A DNA stretch of 64,000 nt. Origin: Epilithonimonas vandammei (lineage in GTDB: Bacteria > Bacteroidota > Bacteroidia > Flavobacteriales > Weeksellaceae). Where the stretch lies: contig NZ_CP034161.1 of the NCBI RefSeq assembly GCF_003860525.1, positions 62,001 to 126,000 of the forward strand, read 5' to 3'. Positions 63,941 through 64,000 of the stretch are shown piece after piece. Under the pieces are notes generated by a model. It was not told the DNA's origin. It worked only from the letters and a program-made list of their open reading frames with translations, and did no database searches. A program made the translations under genes and the position numbers. Each line of letters opens with the position of its first letter. Positions within the stretch are counted from its first letter, which is position 1.

Positions 63941-64000
63941 TTCTGTAACATTTTTGAAAATCTTACACTAATTAGTCATAAACAAGAAAATAAAAATATG

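Overview
The window is a chromosomal segment of a low-GC Bacteroidota, most likely a Flavobacteriia member of the Chryseobacterium/Elizabethkingia group (Weeksellaceae). The pointers are Bacteroidota promoter boxes (TTTG, about 19 bp, TAnnTTTG), type IX secretion (T9SS) sorting domains, DUF6089, DUF3127 and DUF2520 proteins, a zinc-less DksA homologue, and the gene set uppS-bamA-ompH-ompH. This assignment comes from gene content and protein style; no 16S rRNA is present.

Layout. 1-6.7 kb (minus strand): end of rfbD, a hotdog thioesterase, then the outer-membrane assembly operon DUF6089-uppS-bamA-ompH-ompH. 6.8-18.7 kb (minus): one long capsule/exopolysaccharide operon (two GT-C-like membrane proteins, acyltransferase, EpsG-like polymerase, degenerate arginase-family protein, GT2, WecA-like initiating transferase, Wza-like lipoprotein, Wzc-like tyrosine kinase). 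18.9-24.7 kb: AT-rich accessory zone holding a CrtO-like membrane protein, a macrodomain-like pseudogene and a T9SS delta-60 protein, with two copies of a roughly 300-bp noncoding repeat; a cold-shock gene and a GreA/GreB-type factor sit between them. 24.7-34 kb: housekeeping genes topA, ileS, dksA-like, lspA and trpS. 34-36.3 kb: an HAD phosphatase gene split by an IS5-type element. 36.3-44.1 kb: ECF sigma factor with a small ORF, metK behind a candidate SAM-sensing leader, oxyR/katA, EamA transporter, aat, DUF3127. 44.2-46.9 kb: tRNA-Leu, tRNA-Gly and tRNA-Leu, then a small island with a candidate Panacea toxin-antitoxin pair and two gene remnants. 46.9-52.7 kb: recJ, nadD, DUF3817, 2-hydroxyacid dehydrogenase, serS and a lipoprotein. 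52.8-64 kb: flippase, GT4 transferase, FeS-protein pair, MlaD-type MCE protein, PpiD-like isomerase, an ECF sigma/anti-sigma/secreted-protein operon and a DUF2520 oxidoreductase.

Functional themes. Two gene groups build the cell surface. The capsule operon has a complete outline: initiation (WecA-like), elongation (GT2), polymerisation (EpsG-like), acetylation, and export (Wza/Wzc). The Bam operon supplies the outer-membrane insertion machinery. uppS supports both groups, because undecaprenyl phosphate is the lipid carrier for capsule subunits.

The most interesting items are: (1) the duplicated cassette-like 3' elements in the accessory zone, with a hairpin preserved by a compensatory change; (2) an IleRS with a GXHH in place of the HXGH signature, a change linked to mupirocin hyper-resistance; (3) a nine-fold Gly-Tyr tail on the Wzc kinase; (4) the Panacea-type pair beside a tRNA-Leu gene; (5) a SAM-II-like leader on metK; (6) a recurring TAnnTTTG box 4-6 nt before start codons, suggesting leaderless mRNAs. 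No CRISPR array, rRNA, prophage or integrase gene was seen.
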